A stretch of DNA of 64,000 bases from Rouxiella chamberiensis (GCF_026967475.1 NZ_CP114058.1:62001-126000); one strand, 5' to 3'; shown: positions 27,261 through 40,423, counted from the first letter of the stretch. Program-made: numbers and translations. Notes: generated by a model not told the origin, from the sequence alone.

Positions 27261-27353
27261 ATGTTGAAATTGGTAATTTATTCCAGCTTGGCCGTGTTGT
27301 TTGCCAATCTGATGATCGACCTGCCTTTTGTGTTGGAGTCGAGTGGTTTTTAA
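27261..27353 (+). CDS. Tiny membrane protein B (30 residues)
   Basis: ATG 27261 after CGAGGTTTAT. The peptide begins MLKLVIYSSLAVLFANLMID and ends LPFVLESSGF. It shares the pattern M-x-K-x-V-x(3)-SLA-x-L-x(2)-x-M-x-D with the protein at 27124. A single hydrophobic helix would span the inner membrane. Function unknown; such peptides may be regulators of larger membrane proteins or type I toxins. Confidence 0.45.
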   Translation: MLKLVIYSSLAVLFANLMIDLPFVLESSGF

Positions 27354-27442
27354 TGCATGTAGCGCGGCCTCTGGACCACGCTGAATTTACGTGCATCAAT
27401 GCTGATTATCGGATTCTGAAAACGTCTATCAGACGCTGAAGG

Positions 27443-27556
27443 TTAGGCCATCGGTTCCCAGAGAATGATCCCGACGATAGCCAGCATGGCAACCATGACT
27501 TCAATGTCTTGAATGGAAACTTTGCTCTGAATTTTACCCTGTAGAATGTTCATCAT
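27443..27556 (-). CDS. Tiny membrane protein C (36-37 residues)
   Basis: On the minus strand, two adjacent ATGs (27556, 27553) follow a strong GGAGGAG site. The peptide has a polar N-terminus (MNILQGKIQSKVSIQDIEV) and a C-terminal helix (MVAMLAIVGIILWEPMA). It faces the two small plus-strand genes. Unknown family; the very strong ribosome binding site makes translation likely. Confidence 0.55.
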   Translation of the reverse strand: MMNILQGKIQSKVSIQDIEVMVAMLAIVGIILWEPMA

Positions 27557-27908
27557 CACTCCTCCATTTGTTAGACAAATAGTGGTACGAAATGAGACAT
27601 TTTTTTGTGAGACCGATCTGATTATCGCGATCTTGTTATCGAATCATTAAAAGATGTTTAACGAACCCGCTGTAAACCGTTAATAAAATAAAGCTTGCGT
27701 AAAAATTTCTGGCGTGCGTTAATGCACTCCTCGGTTTGTAGTACAGACCTTATGAAAGCAATTTTAGTAAAGTAGTTCACTGTATTAGCGTTATCCTCAC
27801 TAGATATCTCTTCACCGCGAATTTCCTTCTTTAGTGCCCCATAAGTATCACAACTAAAAAAACAGACCTCCCTCGCCTTATGGCGGCTCGAAATTAAAGG
27901 AAATTATT

Positions 27909-28121
27909 ATGTCTACTAAAATGACTGGTTTGGTAAAGTGGTTTGACGCTGGTAAAGGTTTTGGTTTTATTTCTCCTGCTGACGGCAGCAAAGACGTGTT
28001 CGTACACTTCTCTGCTATCCAGAGCAACGATTTCAAAACTCTTGATGAAGGTCAAAAAGTCGAGTTCTCTATCGAGAACGGCGCTAAAGGCCCATCAGCT
28101 GTCAACGTTGTTGCACTGTAA
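27909..28121 (+). CDS. CspA-family cold-shock protein
   Basis: A 70-residue OB-fold RNA chaperone with both RNP motifs (KGFGFI and VFVHF), beginning [20 protein letters not shown] and ending [10 protein letters not shown]. It sits between CspA and CspE/CspC in sequence, so no exact symbol is given. The ribosome binding site is AAGGAAATT. The region 27557-27908 contains no other gene and may supply a long 5' untranslated leader, as in cold-inducible csp genes. Confidence 0.95.
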   Translation: MSTKMTGLVKWFDAGKGFGFISPADGSKDVFVHFSAIQSNDFKTLDEGQKVEFSIENGAKGPSAVNVVAL

Positions 28122-28196
28122 TAAGTGAACAGCGGGGCAGACTTACGATAGCGAAGACGGTGTAAACCCGAGCAGTTAAGTAAGCCCAACATAAAA

Positions 28197-28225
28197 AACC
28201 CGCCCTCGAGCGGGTTTTTTGTTTT
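28197..28225 (+). terminator. Terminator of the cold-shock gene
   Basis: AACCCGC/GCGGGTT stem with a 6-nt loop, then TTTTTGTTTTT. Confidence 0.9.
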
Positions 28226-28391
28226 TATCCTTTCACACCGCTCCTCTAAAAATCTCTCCCCCTTTCCTTTCAGGCTATCGGTCTGTCATTTTTTTGTAAT
28301 GACTGCGTCATGTCGCTGTGGGTGCGCGTCGCGTAAGTTGGTCCTCATGGTGCAACGGCACCGGTAAATCAACTGTCATTAAGGAAAAATC

Positions 28392-29160
28392 ATGAAAAAA
28401 TCACATAAAACACGCCTGATCCTTTCTTCACTAAGCGCACTTTTATTCGCTGGGGTGGTCACTCCGGCCCTCGCTGCGCCAGTAAAAAATATTGTTCTGG
28501 TGCATGGGGCCTTTGTTGGTGGTTCGGGCTGGCGTCCGGTTTACGATATACTCATCAAAGACGGTTATCACGTCACCCTGGTTCAAGAGCCGTTAACCTC
28601 TTTCCCGGATGATGTGACAGCCACTCAACGTATCCTTAATGAACAGAACCGGGCCCGCCATTCTGGTCGGCCACAGCTACGGCGGGGCAATTATTACCGA
28701 AGCGGGTAACAATTCGCATGTTGCAGGGTTGGTGTATATCGCCGCCCATGCGCTGGACGCGGGCGAAACCGAAGCCAGCAACGGTAAAAAATTCCCGAAT
28801 TCGGCACGCCCTTTTGCCAAATCGGCGGACGGCTATCTGACAATCAAACCCGAGAATTTCCCAGGCGATTTTGCCGCCGACCTGCCGCTGAAAGAGGCGC
28901 AGTTTGAAGCGCAGGCACAGATGCCCACCAATGCCAACGTCTTCACCGCCAATATTCCCGACCCGGCATGGAAGGTGAAACCGAGTTGGTATATGGTGGC
29001 GCAGGCAGACAAAATCATTAATCCCGATCTCGAGCGAATGTACGCCGCGCGTGCCCATAGCCACACAGTCGAAATTCCGGGAGCCAGCCATTCAGTGTAT
29101 GAATCACATCCGAAAGAGGTTGCCGCGCTGATTGAACAAGCAGCACAACACGCGCTGTAA
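28392..29160 (+). CDS. Secreted alpha/beta hydrolase (frameshifted)
   Basis: A signal peptide (MKKSHKTRLILSSLSALL to TPALA) leads into an alpha/beta-hydrolase of the EstC/salicylate-esterase-like group. The oxyanion region is VLVHGAFVGGSGWRPVYDIL; the nucleophile elbow is LVGHSYGGAI; a late Asp (VAQADKIINPD) and His (PGASHSVYESHP) complete the triad. The frame breaks at 28645-28650 (AGAACCGG); removing one base joins NEQ to TGPAILVGH. Joined length is about 255 residues. Substrate unknown; it lies 48 bp upstream of a two-component pair. Confidence 0.82.
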
Positions 29161-29208
29161 TGTGTGGAAAAGGTGCTGTTCGCCCGTTCTAAAGCCAAGG
29201 AGATTACC

Positions 29209-29883
29209 GTGAGAATTCTGGTTATTGAAGACGAGCTGAAAGCGGGCGAGTACATGCGCAACGGGCTGACCGAAGCGGGTTACGTGGTCGATGTCGCCAC
29301 CAACGGCGTCGATGGCCTGCATCTGGCGCAGGAGTTTCTTTATGATCTTATCCTGCTCGATGTGATGATGCCCGAGATGGATGGATGGGAAGTCATGAGA
29401 AATCTGGAAAACAGGGTCAATACGCCTGTCTTGTTCCTGACTGCACGCGGCACCCTGGAAGATAAACTCAAAGGCCTGGCGTTGGGCGCCGATGATTATC
29501 TGGTCAAACCCTTTTCCTTTGCCGAGTTGCTCGCCCGGATTCGCGTTGCGCTGCGCCGTGGAGTGCAGGTCAGGCAAGCCGAAATTCTGGAAATGGCCGA
29601 TTTGCAGATGGATATTCCGAAACGGCGTGTCGTTCGCGGCGGCATCAGGCTCTCGCTTACCAACAAGGAATTTAATCTTTTGCATCTCTTTCTGCTGCAT
29701 GAGGGGCAGGTGCTGTCGCGTTCGGCCATCGCTTCCCGCGTATGGGACATGAATTTTGACAGCGATACCAATGTGGTAGACGTTGCCGTAAGGCGATTGC
29801 GCCAGAAAATTGACGATCCTTTCGCGCGTAAATTGATCCATACCGTTCACGGCGTAGGTTATCGCTGCGAAGACGAATCATGA
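29209..29883 (+). CDS. OmpR-family response regulator (CusR/PcoR-like)
   Basis: GTG 29209 follows a strong AAGGAG. The receiver domain starts VRILVIEDELKAGEYMRNGL and has the phospho-Asp in LILLDVMMPEMDGWEVM (about residue 51) and Lys in YLVKPFSFAELLARI. The winged helix has LSLTNKEFNLLHLFL and VVDVAVRRLRQKID. Closest to copper/heavy-metal regulators (CusR, PcoR, CopR), but no metal-resistance gene is next to it. Its stop overlaps the kinase ATG. Confidence 0.92.
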   Translation: MRILVIEDELKAGEYMRNGLTEAGYVVDVATNGVDGLHLAQEFLYDLILLDVMMPEMDGWEVMRNLENRVNTPVLFLTARGTLEDKLKGLALGADDYLVKPFSFAELLARIRVALRRGVQVRQAEILEMADLQMDIPKRRVVRGGIRLSLTNKEFNLLHLFLLHEGQVLSRSAIASRVWDMNFDSDTNVVDVAVRRLRQKIDDPFARKLIHTVHGVGYRCEDES

Positions 29884-31322
29884 GATCGCTCTCGATTTTT
29901 GTCGATCCGCGTCGCCTTTCGCTGACCACGCGGTTGTCACTGATTTTTGCACTGCTGACGTTTGTCGTGATTACCCTGGCGGGTTTTACCCTCTATCGCA
30001 CGCTTGAAACGCAAATCAGTCTTCGTGACGACGGGGCCTTGCTGACCCGCGTGGAGCAGATTCGCACATTGCTGCGCGATGAAGATGTCATCAACCTAAT
30101 TCATGATAAACCGCAGCTGTTTGCCAATATGCTGGGTAATCACGAGGCCTTGCTGGTACTGCGTTTTCCGGGGCAACCGCCGCTTATCGAAGTCAATCCC
30201 GGGCATTCGCCCGTTCCAAATATAACGCCAGTCTCCGCCGAGGCCAAATTGACGCTGGCTGCGGTTCAGCATGGAAAAGCCCGCGACGACACGCCCTTTA
30301 TTTCCGTCTCGGCGGCGGCCAAAACCTCCGATTCGCCGCATCCGCTTGAAATTATTAGCGGGCGACTTATGACCGAACGCACCCATATTCTGGCGATTTA
30401 TCGCGAGCAAATCATTCTGCTGGCGCTGGCGGCAGCCGCGATGACTGCGCTGTTGGCATACCTTATCGCGCGCCGCGGATTGAGCCCGCTTCGTCATCTG
30501 GCAGGACAGACGGCCTCAATCGGCATAAAGAATTTGTCGGTACGCATCGATAATCGGCAGGCACCGCGTGAATTATCCGCGTTGATAGACAGTTTTAATC
30601 AAATGCTGGATAGGCTTGAAATCAGCTTTACCCAGTTGAGCCAGGTGTCGGCCGACATGGCGCACGACCTGCGCACGCCGATTGGCAACCTGTTGGGGCA
30701 AACGGAAGTGGCGCTCAGTCAGCGCCGCAGTGTCGATTATTACGAAAAATTGCTCGGATCCAATTTTGAAGAGCTGCTTCGACTGTCGAAAATGACCGAT
30801 AACATGCTGTTTTTGGCCCGCGCCGAACACGCATTTCATGCGATTGAACGCGTTTCGCTGGATATTGCCGACGAGTTTTATCGAATGAGTGAGTATTTCG
30901 AAGGACCCGCCGATGAACGCGGCCTGTTTTTCATCTTGCGTGGAGAAGGGAGGGTGTGGGCCGATCCTGAACTGCTGCGGCGTGCGTTGGCAAATTTGAT
31001 AGCCAATGCCCTTCGTTACGCCGACGCGGGCAGTGAGATTGTTCTGGAAAGCGAGCCTCAAAAAGAAGGCGTAAAAATATCGGTCGTCAATCGAGGAGCG
31101 ACGATTGATGCTCATCATCTGGCACGTTTATTTGACCGATTTTACCGCGCGGATCCTTCCCGAAATACTGCGGCACAGTCCAGCGGGCTTGGATTGGCTA
31201 TCGTGCGCAGCATTGTGCAGCTGCATCACGGCCAATGCCATGTCACGAGTGAAAATGGCGAAACGCGATTTAGCCTGATTTTCCCTACCTCTGAACCTGC
31301 GAATATCAGACAGGCTGATTAG
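29880..31322 (+). CDS. Heavy-metal-type sensor histidine kinase (CusS-like)
   Basis: 480 residues. N-terminal helix (LSLIFALLTFVVITLAGFTLY), a periplasmic domain of about 130 residues, a second helix (IILLALAAAAMTALLAYLIA), HAMP (LSPLRHLAGQTASIGIKNLSVRI), HisKA with phospho-His in DMAHDLRTPIGNLL, and HATPase motifs (LANLIANALRYAD, SSGLGLAIVRSIV). It overlaps the response regulator by ATGA. The family senses Cu/Ag in the periplasm, but the sensing domain here is not diagnostic, so the signal is unknown. Confidence 0.92.
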   Translation: MRSLSIFVDPRRLSLTTRLSLIFALLTFVVITLAGFTLYRTLETQISLRDDGALLTRVEQIRTLLRDEDVINLIHDKPQLFANMLGNHEALLVLRFPGQPPLIEVNPGHSPVPNITPVSAEAKLTLAAVQHGKARDDTPFISVSAAAKTSDSPHPLEIISGRLMTERTHILAIYREQIILLALAAAAMTALLAYLIARRGLSPLRHLAGQTASIGIKNLSVRIDNRQAPRELSALIDSFNQMLDRLEISFTQLSQVSADMAHDLRTPIGNLLGQTEVALSQRRSVDYYEKLLGSNFEELLRLSKMTDNMLFLARAEHAFHAIERVSLDIADEFYRMSEYFEGPADERGLFFILRGEGRVWADPELLRRALANLIANALRYADAGSEIVLESEPQKEGVKISVVNRGATIDAHHLARLFDRFYRADPSRNTAAQSSGLGLAIVRSIVQLHHGQCHVTSENGETRFSLIFPTSEPANIRQAD

Positions 31323-31449
31323 CGCGGCGGATCGCGATATTGCAAAGAAGAGACTAACCTTTATATATGACGACGTAACACGCTTGATTAAAAATCAAAA
31401 TATAAAGTTAATCTCACTGATTTCTTATTGTAAATATCACGGAGCTGAC

Positions 31450-32418
31450 ATGTTGATTTCAGAAAATAAACACCCCTTCGGTCTTATTGCTGTAGATAAA
31501 CAGGGCGGCAGAGTCTTATTTCTCAATCCTGAAACGTTGGCGGTCGAAAAAACGCTAACCGGTTTTCCGCGCAATCCCCATGAATTACTTATCATCCCGC
31601 AGCAGCATAAAGCCTATGTGCCAATCTTTGGTGACGGTATTCACGGCGATAATCCTCATCCGCAACATCAGGTGGCCGTTATCGACCTCAATACGCGTGA
31701 AATTACGCGATTTATCGAGCTGAGTCCGCTGGAATCGCCGCATACCGCGCGTCTGGGCAATGATGGCAATGTGTACCTGTGCTGTGAAAACAGTGCGACT
31801 ATTGTCGTTATCGATCCGCAAACCGACAAAATCATCAAAACCATCAAGGTGCCCTCCACCAATACGCATCGGCTTAGCGTAACACCTGCGGGTGACAAAC
31901 TGTTTACCGACAATGAGGAAGACGCCACCGTGACCGTGGTGGAATTGGCCAAAGGCAGTGGCAAGGTCATCGATAATATTGCCATGCCCGGTGCGGTAAA
32001 CGGTATTGCCGTCTCGCCTTTGGATTCCTCGATAATAACCAGTAATGCGGATAAACCCGAGCTGGTAATCATTGACAGCAGCACCCATAAAATCACGCGT
32101 CATATTCCGTTGCGTGGGCATAAAAAAGGCGCGCAAATCGTTCGCTTTAGCCAAAACGGGCAATTATTGATAGCCATTGGCGACCAGGAACCGGTCGCCA
32201 CCTTATTTGACAGCGAGCTTAACGAAATCGCCTGTTTCAGCGTCGGGCATAAACCGATGGATGGCTGTTTCAGCCCTGACAATAAACGCCTGCTGATTGC
32301 CAATGAAAAAGACGGGACGGTCAGTATTATCGACATCGACGAACGCCGTATTATCGCTACGCCTTCAGTCGGTGTAGGGTGTGAAGTGCTGAGTTACTTC
32401 TCTGAACAGGCGGCATAA
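31450..32418 (+). CDS. YncE-like seven-bladed beta-propeller protein
   Basis: ATG 31450 after GGAG; 322 residues. Repeating blades of about 42 residues with the V-x-V-I-D signature are visible (QVAVIDLNTREITRFI, TIVVIDPQTDKIIKTI, TVVELAKGSGKVID, LVIIDSSTHKITRHI, TVSIIDIDERRIIAT). This is the fold of YncE and cytochrome D1-type propellers. There is no signal peptide, so it should be cytosolic, unlike periplasmic YncE. No catalytic residues are evident. Confidence 0.8.
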   Translation: MLISENKHPFGLIAVDKQGGRVLFLNPETLAVEKTLTGFPRNPHELLIIPQQHKAYVPIFGDGIHGDNPHPQHQVAVIDLNTREITRFIELSPLESPHTARLGNDGNVYLCCENSATIVVIDPQTDKIIKTIKVPSTNTHRLSVTPAGDKLFTDNEEDATVTVVELAKGSGKVIDNIAMPGAVNGIAVSPLDSSIITSNADKPELVIIDSSTHKITRHIPLRGHKKGAQIVRFSQNGQLLIAIGDQEPVATLFDSELNEIACFSVGHKPMDGCFSPDNKRLLIANEKDGTVSIIDIDERRIIATPSVGVGCEVLSYFSEQAA

Positions 32419-32515
32419 CCAGCACCTGCGAAACCCGGCGGGAAATAAATACTTTGTTGTTGCGAAGCATTCTGTGAATAATCACTGGCAAAGACTTCGA
32501 TGATTATTCAGGGAA

Positions 32516-33655
32516 ATGATGACGCTCAATGAATTTTATTCGCCTTTATCCGCGCCGAATACGCCCCTTCGGCGCGTGAAAAAGACACTCTTCCCGCTGG
32601 CCGGCATCCTTATGCTGCTGGCTGGTTGTAGTACGCAAAAGGCACCGCTCGGCGGCAAAAAACCGCAGGATGTGCGCGCCGACATCGTGAGCCGTTTACC
32701 GGCAAAAGTCGCCGACAAGCAGGGATGGGCGCAAGATATTACCACCGCGTTCAGTACCCAGAAGATTGAACCCTCGGCAGAAAATATCTGCGCGGTAATC
32801 GCGGTCACCGAGCAGGAATCCAATTTCAACGCCAATGCTCCCGTACCCGGTCTCGGAAAAATTGCCTGGAAAGAGATAGATCGTCGTGCAGGTGAAGTGC
32901 ATGTTCCTGCATTTCTGGTGCATACCGCATTGAAAATTGACTCGCCCAACGGCAAATCCTACAGCGATCGTCTCGATGCCGTGCGCAGTGAAAAAGAATT
33001 GAGCGCCATTTTTGATGACTTTATCGGCATGGTGCCGCTGGGCCAGAAGCTGTTCGGCAATCTTAATCCAGTCCATACCGGCGGGCCGATGCAGGTAAGT
33101 ATTGCCTTTGCCGAATCGAAAGCCGCTGGTTATCCCTACAAAATTGACGGCACCGTGCGTCGCGAAGTTTTCAGTCGCCGTGGCGGCATGTACTTCGGCA
33201 TTGCGCATCTGCTGGGCTATCCGACCCATTACCCTGAACCTATTTATCGTTTCGCCGACTACAATGCAGGCTTTTATGCCAGCCGAAATGCGGCATTCCA
33301 GCAGGCCGTCAAACGGTTGACCGGTGCGCCGCTGGCGCTGGACGGCGATCTGGTCAGTTACAGCGACAAACCGGGTAAAACCGAAATGGCGGTGCGCAGG
33401 CTGGGCAGCAAGCTCGACTTGAGTGATGCCAATATTTCGCGCGATTTGAAACAGGGAGAATCGATAGATTTCGAAGAGACGCCGACATGGAAACGTCTTT
33501 TCGCGCTGGCGGATAAAACGGCGGGTAAACCTGTACCACGAGAAATGTTACCGGGGATAGAACTTAACAGCCCGAAAATCACCCGTAATCTGACCACGGC
33601 CTGGTTTGCCCAGCGGGTGGAAGATCGCCGCCGTCAGTGTATGACACGCGGATAG
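32516..33655 (+). CDS. yaiW: Outer-membrane lipoprotein YaiW (DUF1615)
   Basis: Close to E. coli YaiW, a surface-exposed lipoprotein linked to peptide uptake. The lipobox is LMLLAGCST; conserved blocks include ICAVIAVTEQESNFNANAPVPGL, GKIAWKEIDRRA, HVPAFLVHTALKI-SPNGKSYSDRLD and REMLPGIELNSPKITRNLTTAWFAQRV. The start at 32516 gives an unusually long 20-residue lead before the signal sequence; GTG 32576 (VKKTLFPLAG) would give a normal lipoprotein signal but lacks a ribosome binding site. Confidence 0.93.
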   Translation: MMTLNEFYSPLSAPNTPLRRVKKTLFPLAGILMLLAGCSTQKAPLGGKKPQDVRADIVSRLPAKVADKQGWAQDITTAFSTQKIEPSAENICAVIAVTEQESNFNANAPVPGLGKIAWKEIDRRAGEVHVPAFLVHTALKIDSPNGKSYSDRLDAVRSEKELSAIFDDFIGMVPLGQKLFGNLNPVHTGGPMQVSIAFAESKAAGYPYKIDGTVRREVFSRRGGMYFGIAHLLGYPTHYPEPIYRFADYNAGFYASRNAAFQQAVKRLTGAPLALDGDLVSYSDKPGKTEMAVRRLGSKLDLSDANISRDLKQGESIDFEETPTWKRLFALADKTAGKPVPREMLPGIELNSPKITRNLTTAWFAQRVEDRRRQCMTRG

Positions 33656-33673
33656 ACACGTTAATAAAAGTTT

Positions 33674-33705
33674 AAACACCCTGCAAACCTTTCTGCAGGG
33701 TGTTT
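33674..33705. terminator. Bidirectional terminator between yaiW and the next gene
   Basis: Perfect 12-bp stem AAACACCCTGCA/TGCAGGGTGTTT between convergent genes. Confidence 0.8.
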
Positions 33706-33719
33706 AGCCCGCATGCTGC

Positions 33720-33989
33720 TTACAGAATGGTCGGCAGCAGGGATGACACGCAGCTCAGCACGTCAGAGCGGAATTTCTTTGACGCGTCTTCGATTTCGCT
33801 GGCGTTCAGCGATTCCTTCTCGCGCTCGACGAAGGTTTTCACCCCTGAAGTGAAGCTGTTATCAAACTTCTCGTTCATGGTGTTGCCTACGCTACCAAAC
33901 AGAATACGCATTGCCGAAACCTGAACTAACAGTTCACGGTTGACGCGCTCCAGTTGATCGATTCTTTGGGATAAATTTTCTTCGCTCAT
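33720..33989 (-). CDS. Hypothetical coiled-coil protein (89 residues)
   Basis: ATG 33989 follows a perfect AGGAGG site. The first 45 residues form a heptad-like coiled coil (LSQRIDQLERVNRELLVQVSAMRIL); the second half is Lys/Glu/Ser-rich (VKTFVEREKESLNASEIEDASKKF). The coiled-coil start is SlyX-like in style but the rest is not. Unknown function; probably a cytosolic oligomer. Confidence 0.7.
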   Translation of the reverse strand: MSEENLSQRIDQLERVNRELLVQVSAMRILFGSVGNTMNEKFDNSFTSGVKTFVEREKESLNASEIEDASKKFRSDVLSCVSSLLPTIL

Positions 33990-34170
33990 TTCAGCCTCCT
34001 GTTTAAAACAGGCAAACCCTACCCCAATTTCGCTCAAGAAGAAACGAGTCCTCGCTTTTTCCTGCCTTTTATCCGAATAATAGCGCTAATTTTCAGACCT
34101 TATGGCGGAGGGAATATATACCGTCTACAAAACCGTCTGTAGATTTTTTGTTTTTCATTAAGGGAACACG

Positions 34171-35032
34171 ATGAAAATTATAAAAATATTAAATAACAAT
34201 GCGGTGATTGCGGTCGACGAATCGTTGCATGAGCAGGTGATGATGGGCAAGGGGCTCGCTTTTCAGAAAAGGATTGGCGAACACCTTGATATGCAGCGCG
34301 TCGAGAAAGTCTTCTCGTTGAAAGGCAATGACCTCAACAACCGATTAAGTGAATTGCTGGCCGAAATTCCTCTCGAGGTGCTGACGACGACTGAAAAAAT
34401 CCTCGAGCTTGCCGAATCGCGACTTGGTGAAAAGTTGGGCAATAATCTCTATATCGCACTTACCGATCACTGTCATTTCGCCCTCGAACGTTTCAAGCAG
34501 GGCATCTCGCTGCCCAATGCGTTGTTATGGGAAATTCGGCGGGTATATCATCGCGAGTTTGCCGTGAGTCTCGACGCGCTGGATATCATCGAGCAGCGCC
34601 TTGGCGTGCGACTTCCCGAAGATGAAGCCGGATATATTGCCCAGCACCTTGTTAAAGGGCAGCTTAAGGGCGAGATGGCGGAAGTCGTGCAGGTAACGCG
34701 CGTTATCCAGCAGATCATGCACATTGTCAAATACCAGCTTCGTCTGGACTATCGTGAAGATACGTTAAGTTATCATCGCTTTATCACCCACCTGAAATAT
34801 TTTGCCCAGCGGATGCTGAGCCGGTTCTTTAGTGCGTAATGAAGACGAATCCCTGCATGATGAAGTCAAAAACGCGTATCCATTGGCCTGGCAATGCGTG
34901 CAAAAGGTCGAGCGTCACATTGAGCAGCAGTTTCGCTATGTGCTGACCAAAGAGGAGAAGATGTTTCTGGCGATTCATATTGAGCGCGTACGCAAAGAAA
35001 CTCTCGCTCATACAGACCAGGATCCTCTTTAA
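34171..35032 (+). CDS. bglG: BglG/LicT-family transcriptional antiterminator (frameshifted)
   Basis: The N-terminal CAT RNA-binding domain (MKIIKILNNNAVIAVDESLHEQVMMGKGLAFQ) is followed by two PRD domains with regulatory His residues (LTDHCHFALERFKQG, AGYIAQHLVKGQ; RFITHLKYFAQRM, LAIHIERV). A one-base gain at 34825-34826 (GGTTC) ends the first frame in SRFFSA; removing one T gives LSRSLVRNEDESLHDEVKNAYP and the normal length of about 287 residues. It binds the RAT hairpin at 35121 to prevent termination before bglF, under PTS control. Confidence 0.92.
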
Positions 35033-35120
35033 TTCGCGATACCGCTCACAAATCCTGACGCCGATTCTTTTGCAGACTTGAGTAAACGGGTCGTGCACGG
35101 CATGCTGCTTTCGAACGTTA

Positions 35121-35212
35121 GGATTGTTACTGGTAAGCAGGCAAAACCTAAACCGATTTTTTGTTATGGCGCTTTTAGGCTCCGTAACTGAAAAGCGGTT
35201 TAGGTTTTTTTG
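35121..35212 (+). promoter_or_regulatory. RAT antiterminator and overlapping terminator between bglG and bglF
   Basis: GGATTGTTACTG followed by GCAGGCAAAACC (35121-35147) is the RAT sequence bound by BglG-type proteins, close to the E. coli bgl site. It overlaps the terminator stem AAACCTAAACC/GGTTTAGGTTT followed by T7. I see no second clear RAT before bglG. Confidence 0.92.
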
Positions 35213-35272
35213 CTCTGCTTCCGGCGAATGGCTCGTTTCATTGCATCTCGAAATGACAGGGAACAGGAATAA

Positions 35273-38601
<3,329 letters not shown>

Positions 38602-38617
38602 CTTTAAATAGACTACG

Positions 38618-38659
38618 GCTGGCAAATGCCAGCCAAAAAAAGCCCGCTCGGAGGCGGGC
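38618..38659 (-). terminator. Paired hairpins after bglB
   Basis: GGCTGG/CCAGCC (38618-38635) and GCCCGC/GCGGGC (38642-38659) are separated by seven As. The T-run lies on the minus strand, so this terminates leftward transcription. The rest of 38602-39004 holds no gene I can see. Confidence 0.55.
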
Positions 38660-38920
38660 AAATAACAGGGGTACTACAGGGTTTCTACACAACAGGGTTT
38701 TGGTACTTTCCGTTACTGACTGCTAGTTGCCGCAACATCCGTTTATCTCAGCGTCTAACAATCTTCTACACAGGGACATCAACTTCTTTCGATGGAGTTA
38801 AGATACCAAACCCTATGTATGGTTTTGTCATCGTCCGGTAAGTTTAAGAATCGATATGTAAAGCGGCATCTTTACAGCCCGCGCGTCGCCAATATTCTAA
38901 AGTTAAGTCATAAAAAAGGC

Positions 38921-38952
38921 TTACCTGATGAGGTAAGCCTTGAAAACGCGAC
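38921..38952 (-). terminator. sdaC terminator
   Basis: AAGGCTTACCT/AGGTAAGCCTT stem with loop GATG, followed on the minus strand by TTTTTTA. Confidence 0.85.
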
Positions 38953-39004
38953 GACTGTCTTACGTTACTGCACGCAAAATACTACCAAACGGCATCGAAA
39001 ATCA

Positions 39005-40297
39005 TTAACCCAGCAGGCTGTAAACGATTGCGGACATCGCCACAAGACCCACGGCCACAATGAAGGCGTTACTGATATGACCGCTGTATTGTTTCATCGC
39101 CGGCACTTTGCGAATCGCGTACATCGGCATCAGGAACAGCAGCATCGCGATAACCGGCCCGCCCAGCGTTTCAATCATGCCCAGAATGCTCGGGTTAAGC
39201 GTGGCTACCGCCCAGGTCGCCAGCAGCATAAAGAGGGCGGTGATGCGGTTCATTTTCGCAAGGCTGATAGTCTTGCCACGGCTGCGCAGTGACTTGGTGA
39301 CGATCCCGTTAAACCCTTCGCGCGCACCCAGATAGTGGCCGAGGAAAGATTTGGTAATGGCAATGAAGGCGATAAACGGCGCGATATAGGCAATAACCGG
39401 CGTCTGGAAGTGGTTGGCGAGATAGGAAAGGATGGAAATATTCTGTGCCTTGGCATCCATCAAATCGGCAGGCGACAGGCTCAACACGCAGCTGAACACA
39501 AAGAACATCACCGTGACAACCATCATCAGCGTCGAGAAGCTCAGAATTCTGGAGCATTTCTTCTCGGCAGCGTCGCCATATTCCTGACGTTTCGCGACGG
39601 CAAAGGAAGAAATGATCGGTGAATGGTTGAACGAGAATACCATCACCGGAATAACCAGCCACAGCGTCATCAACATGCCATTTCCGGCATCGTTGGTTGC
39701 CATGGAGGCATTATGGAATATGGATGTGTTCCAGTGTGGAATAAGGTAAAGCGCAAGGGCCATCAGAACAATAACAAACGGATAAACCAGAATGCTCATT
39801 GTTTTAACAATAAGGTGTTCGCCAAAATGTACCAGTGTCATTAATGCCACAATCAACACCAGCGCCAATAGTGCACGCGGTGGCGCAGGCATATGCATCT
39901 GGTGAACGATAAAGCTTTCGACGGTATTGGTAATGGCGACGCTATAGACCAGTAGAATAGGGAAGATGGCAAAGAAGTAGAGCAGGGTAATCAATTTACC
40001 GGCAGTGATGCCGAAATGTTCTTCCACCACACCGGTAATATCCTGACCGGCATTTTTCCCGGAGAGCACAAAGCGGGTAAGGCCACGGTGCGCGTAATAG
40101 GTCATCGGGAAAGCGAGAATAAGCATGATAATCAGCGGAACAAGCCCGCCAATACCGGCATTGATAGGCAGGAAGAGCACGCCTGCGCCTATTGCCGTGC
40201 CGTAAAGCCCCAGCATCCACGTTGTGTCTGTTTTACGCCATGCACCCGTTGTTTCAGCGCGTTCCGTGGCAAGTACGTCAACTTGAGAATTACTCAT
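39005..40297 (-). CDS. sdaC: Serine/H+ symporter SdaC
   Basis: Inner-membrane serine importer of the HAAAP family. The 430-residue protein matches E. coli SdaC closely: AWRKTDTTWMLGLYGTAIGAG, FLPINAGIGGLVPLIIM, VFSFNHSPIISSFAVAKRQEYG, HYLGAREGFNGIV, LNPSILGMIETLGGPVIAM. Start ATG 40297 with AGAGG upstream. The serine deaminase gene sdaB that follows in E. coli is not present here. A CRP-type site at 40424 fits catabolite control known for sdaC. Confidence 0.96.
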   Translation of the reverse strand: MSNSQVDVLATERAETTGAWRKTDTTWMLGLYGTAIGAGVLFLPINAGIGGLVPLIIMLILAFPMTYYAHRGLTRFVLSGKNAGQDITGVVEEHFGITAGKLITLLYFFAIFPILLVYSVAITNTVESFIVHQMHMPAPPRALLALVLIVALMTLVHFGEHLIVKTMSILVYPFVIVLMALALYLIPHWNTSIFHNASMATNDAGNGMLMTLWLVIPVMVFSFNHSPIISSFAVAKRQEYGDAAEKKCSRILSFSTLMMVVTVMFFVFSCVLSLSPADLMDAKAQNISILSYLANHFQTPVIAYIAPFIAFIAITKSFLGHYLGAREGFNGIVTKSLRSRGKTISLAKMNRITALFMLLATWAVATLNPSILGMIETLGGPVIAMLLFLMPMYAIRKVPAMKQYSGHISNAFIVAVGLVAMSAIVYSLLG

Positions 40298-40423
40298 AAA
40301 ACCTCTGGTGAACAATATTAAGTCATCTCATCCGAGAGACTGAATCACAATTTTAAAAACTGGCATCACTGAATGAGACAGGTTTTGGGTAGCGGGATAA
40401 TACTCATGAGGAGTAGGAATATC

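Noticed and set aside
27031..27399. Minus-strand frame of 122 codons over the small membrane-protein genes
   Set aside because: No ribosome binding site, biased Ser/Thr/His composition, and it covers better-supported small genes.
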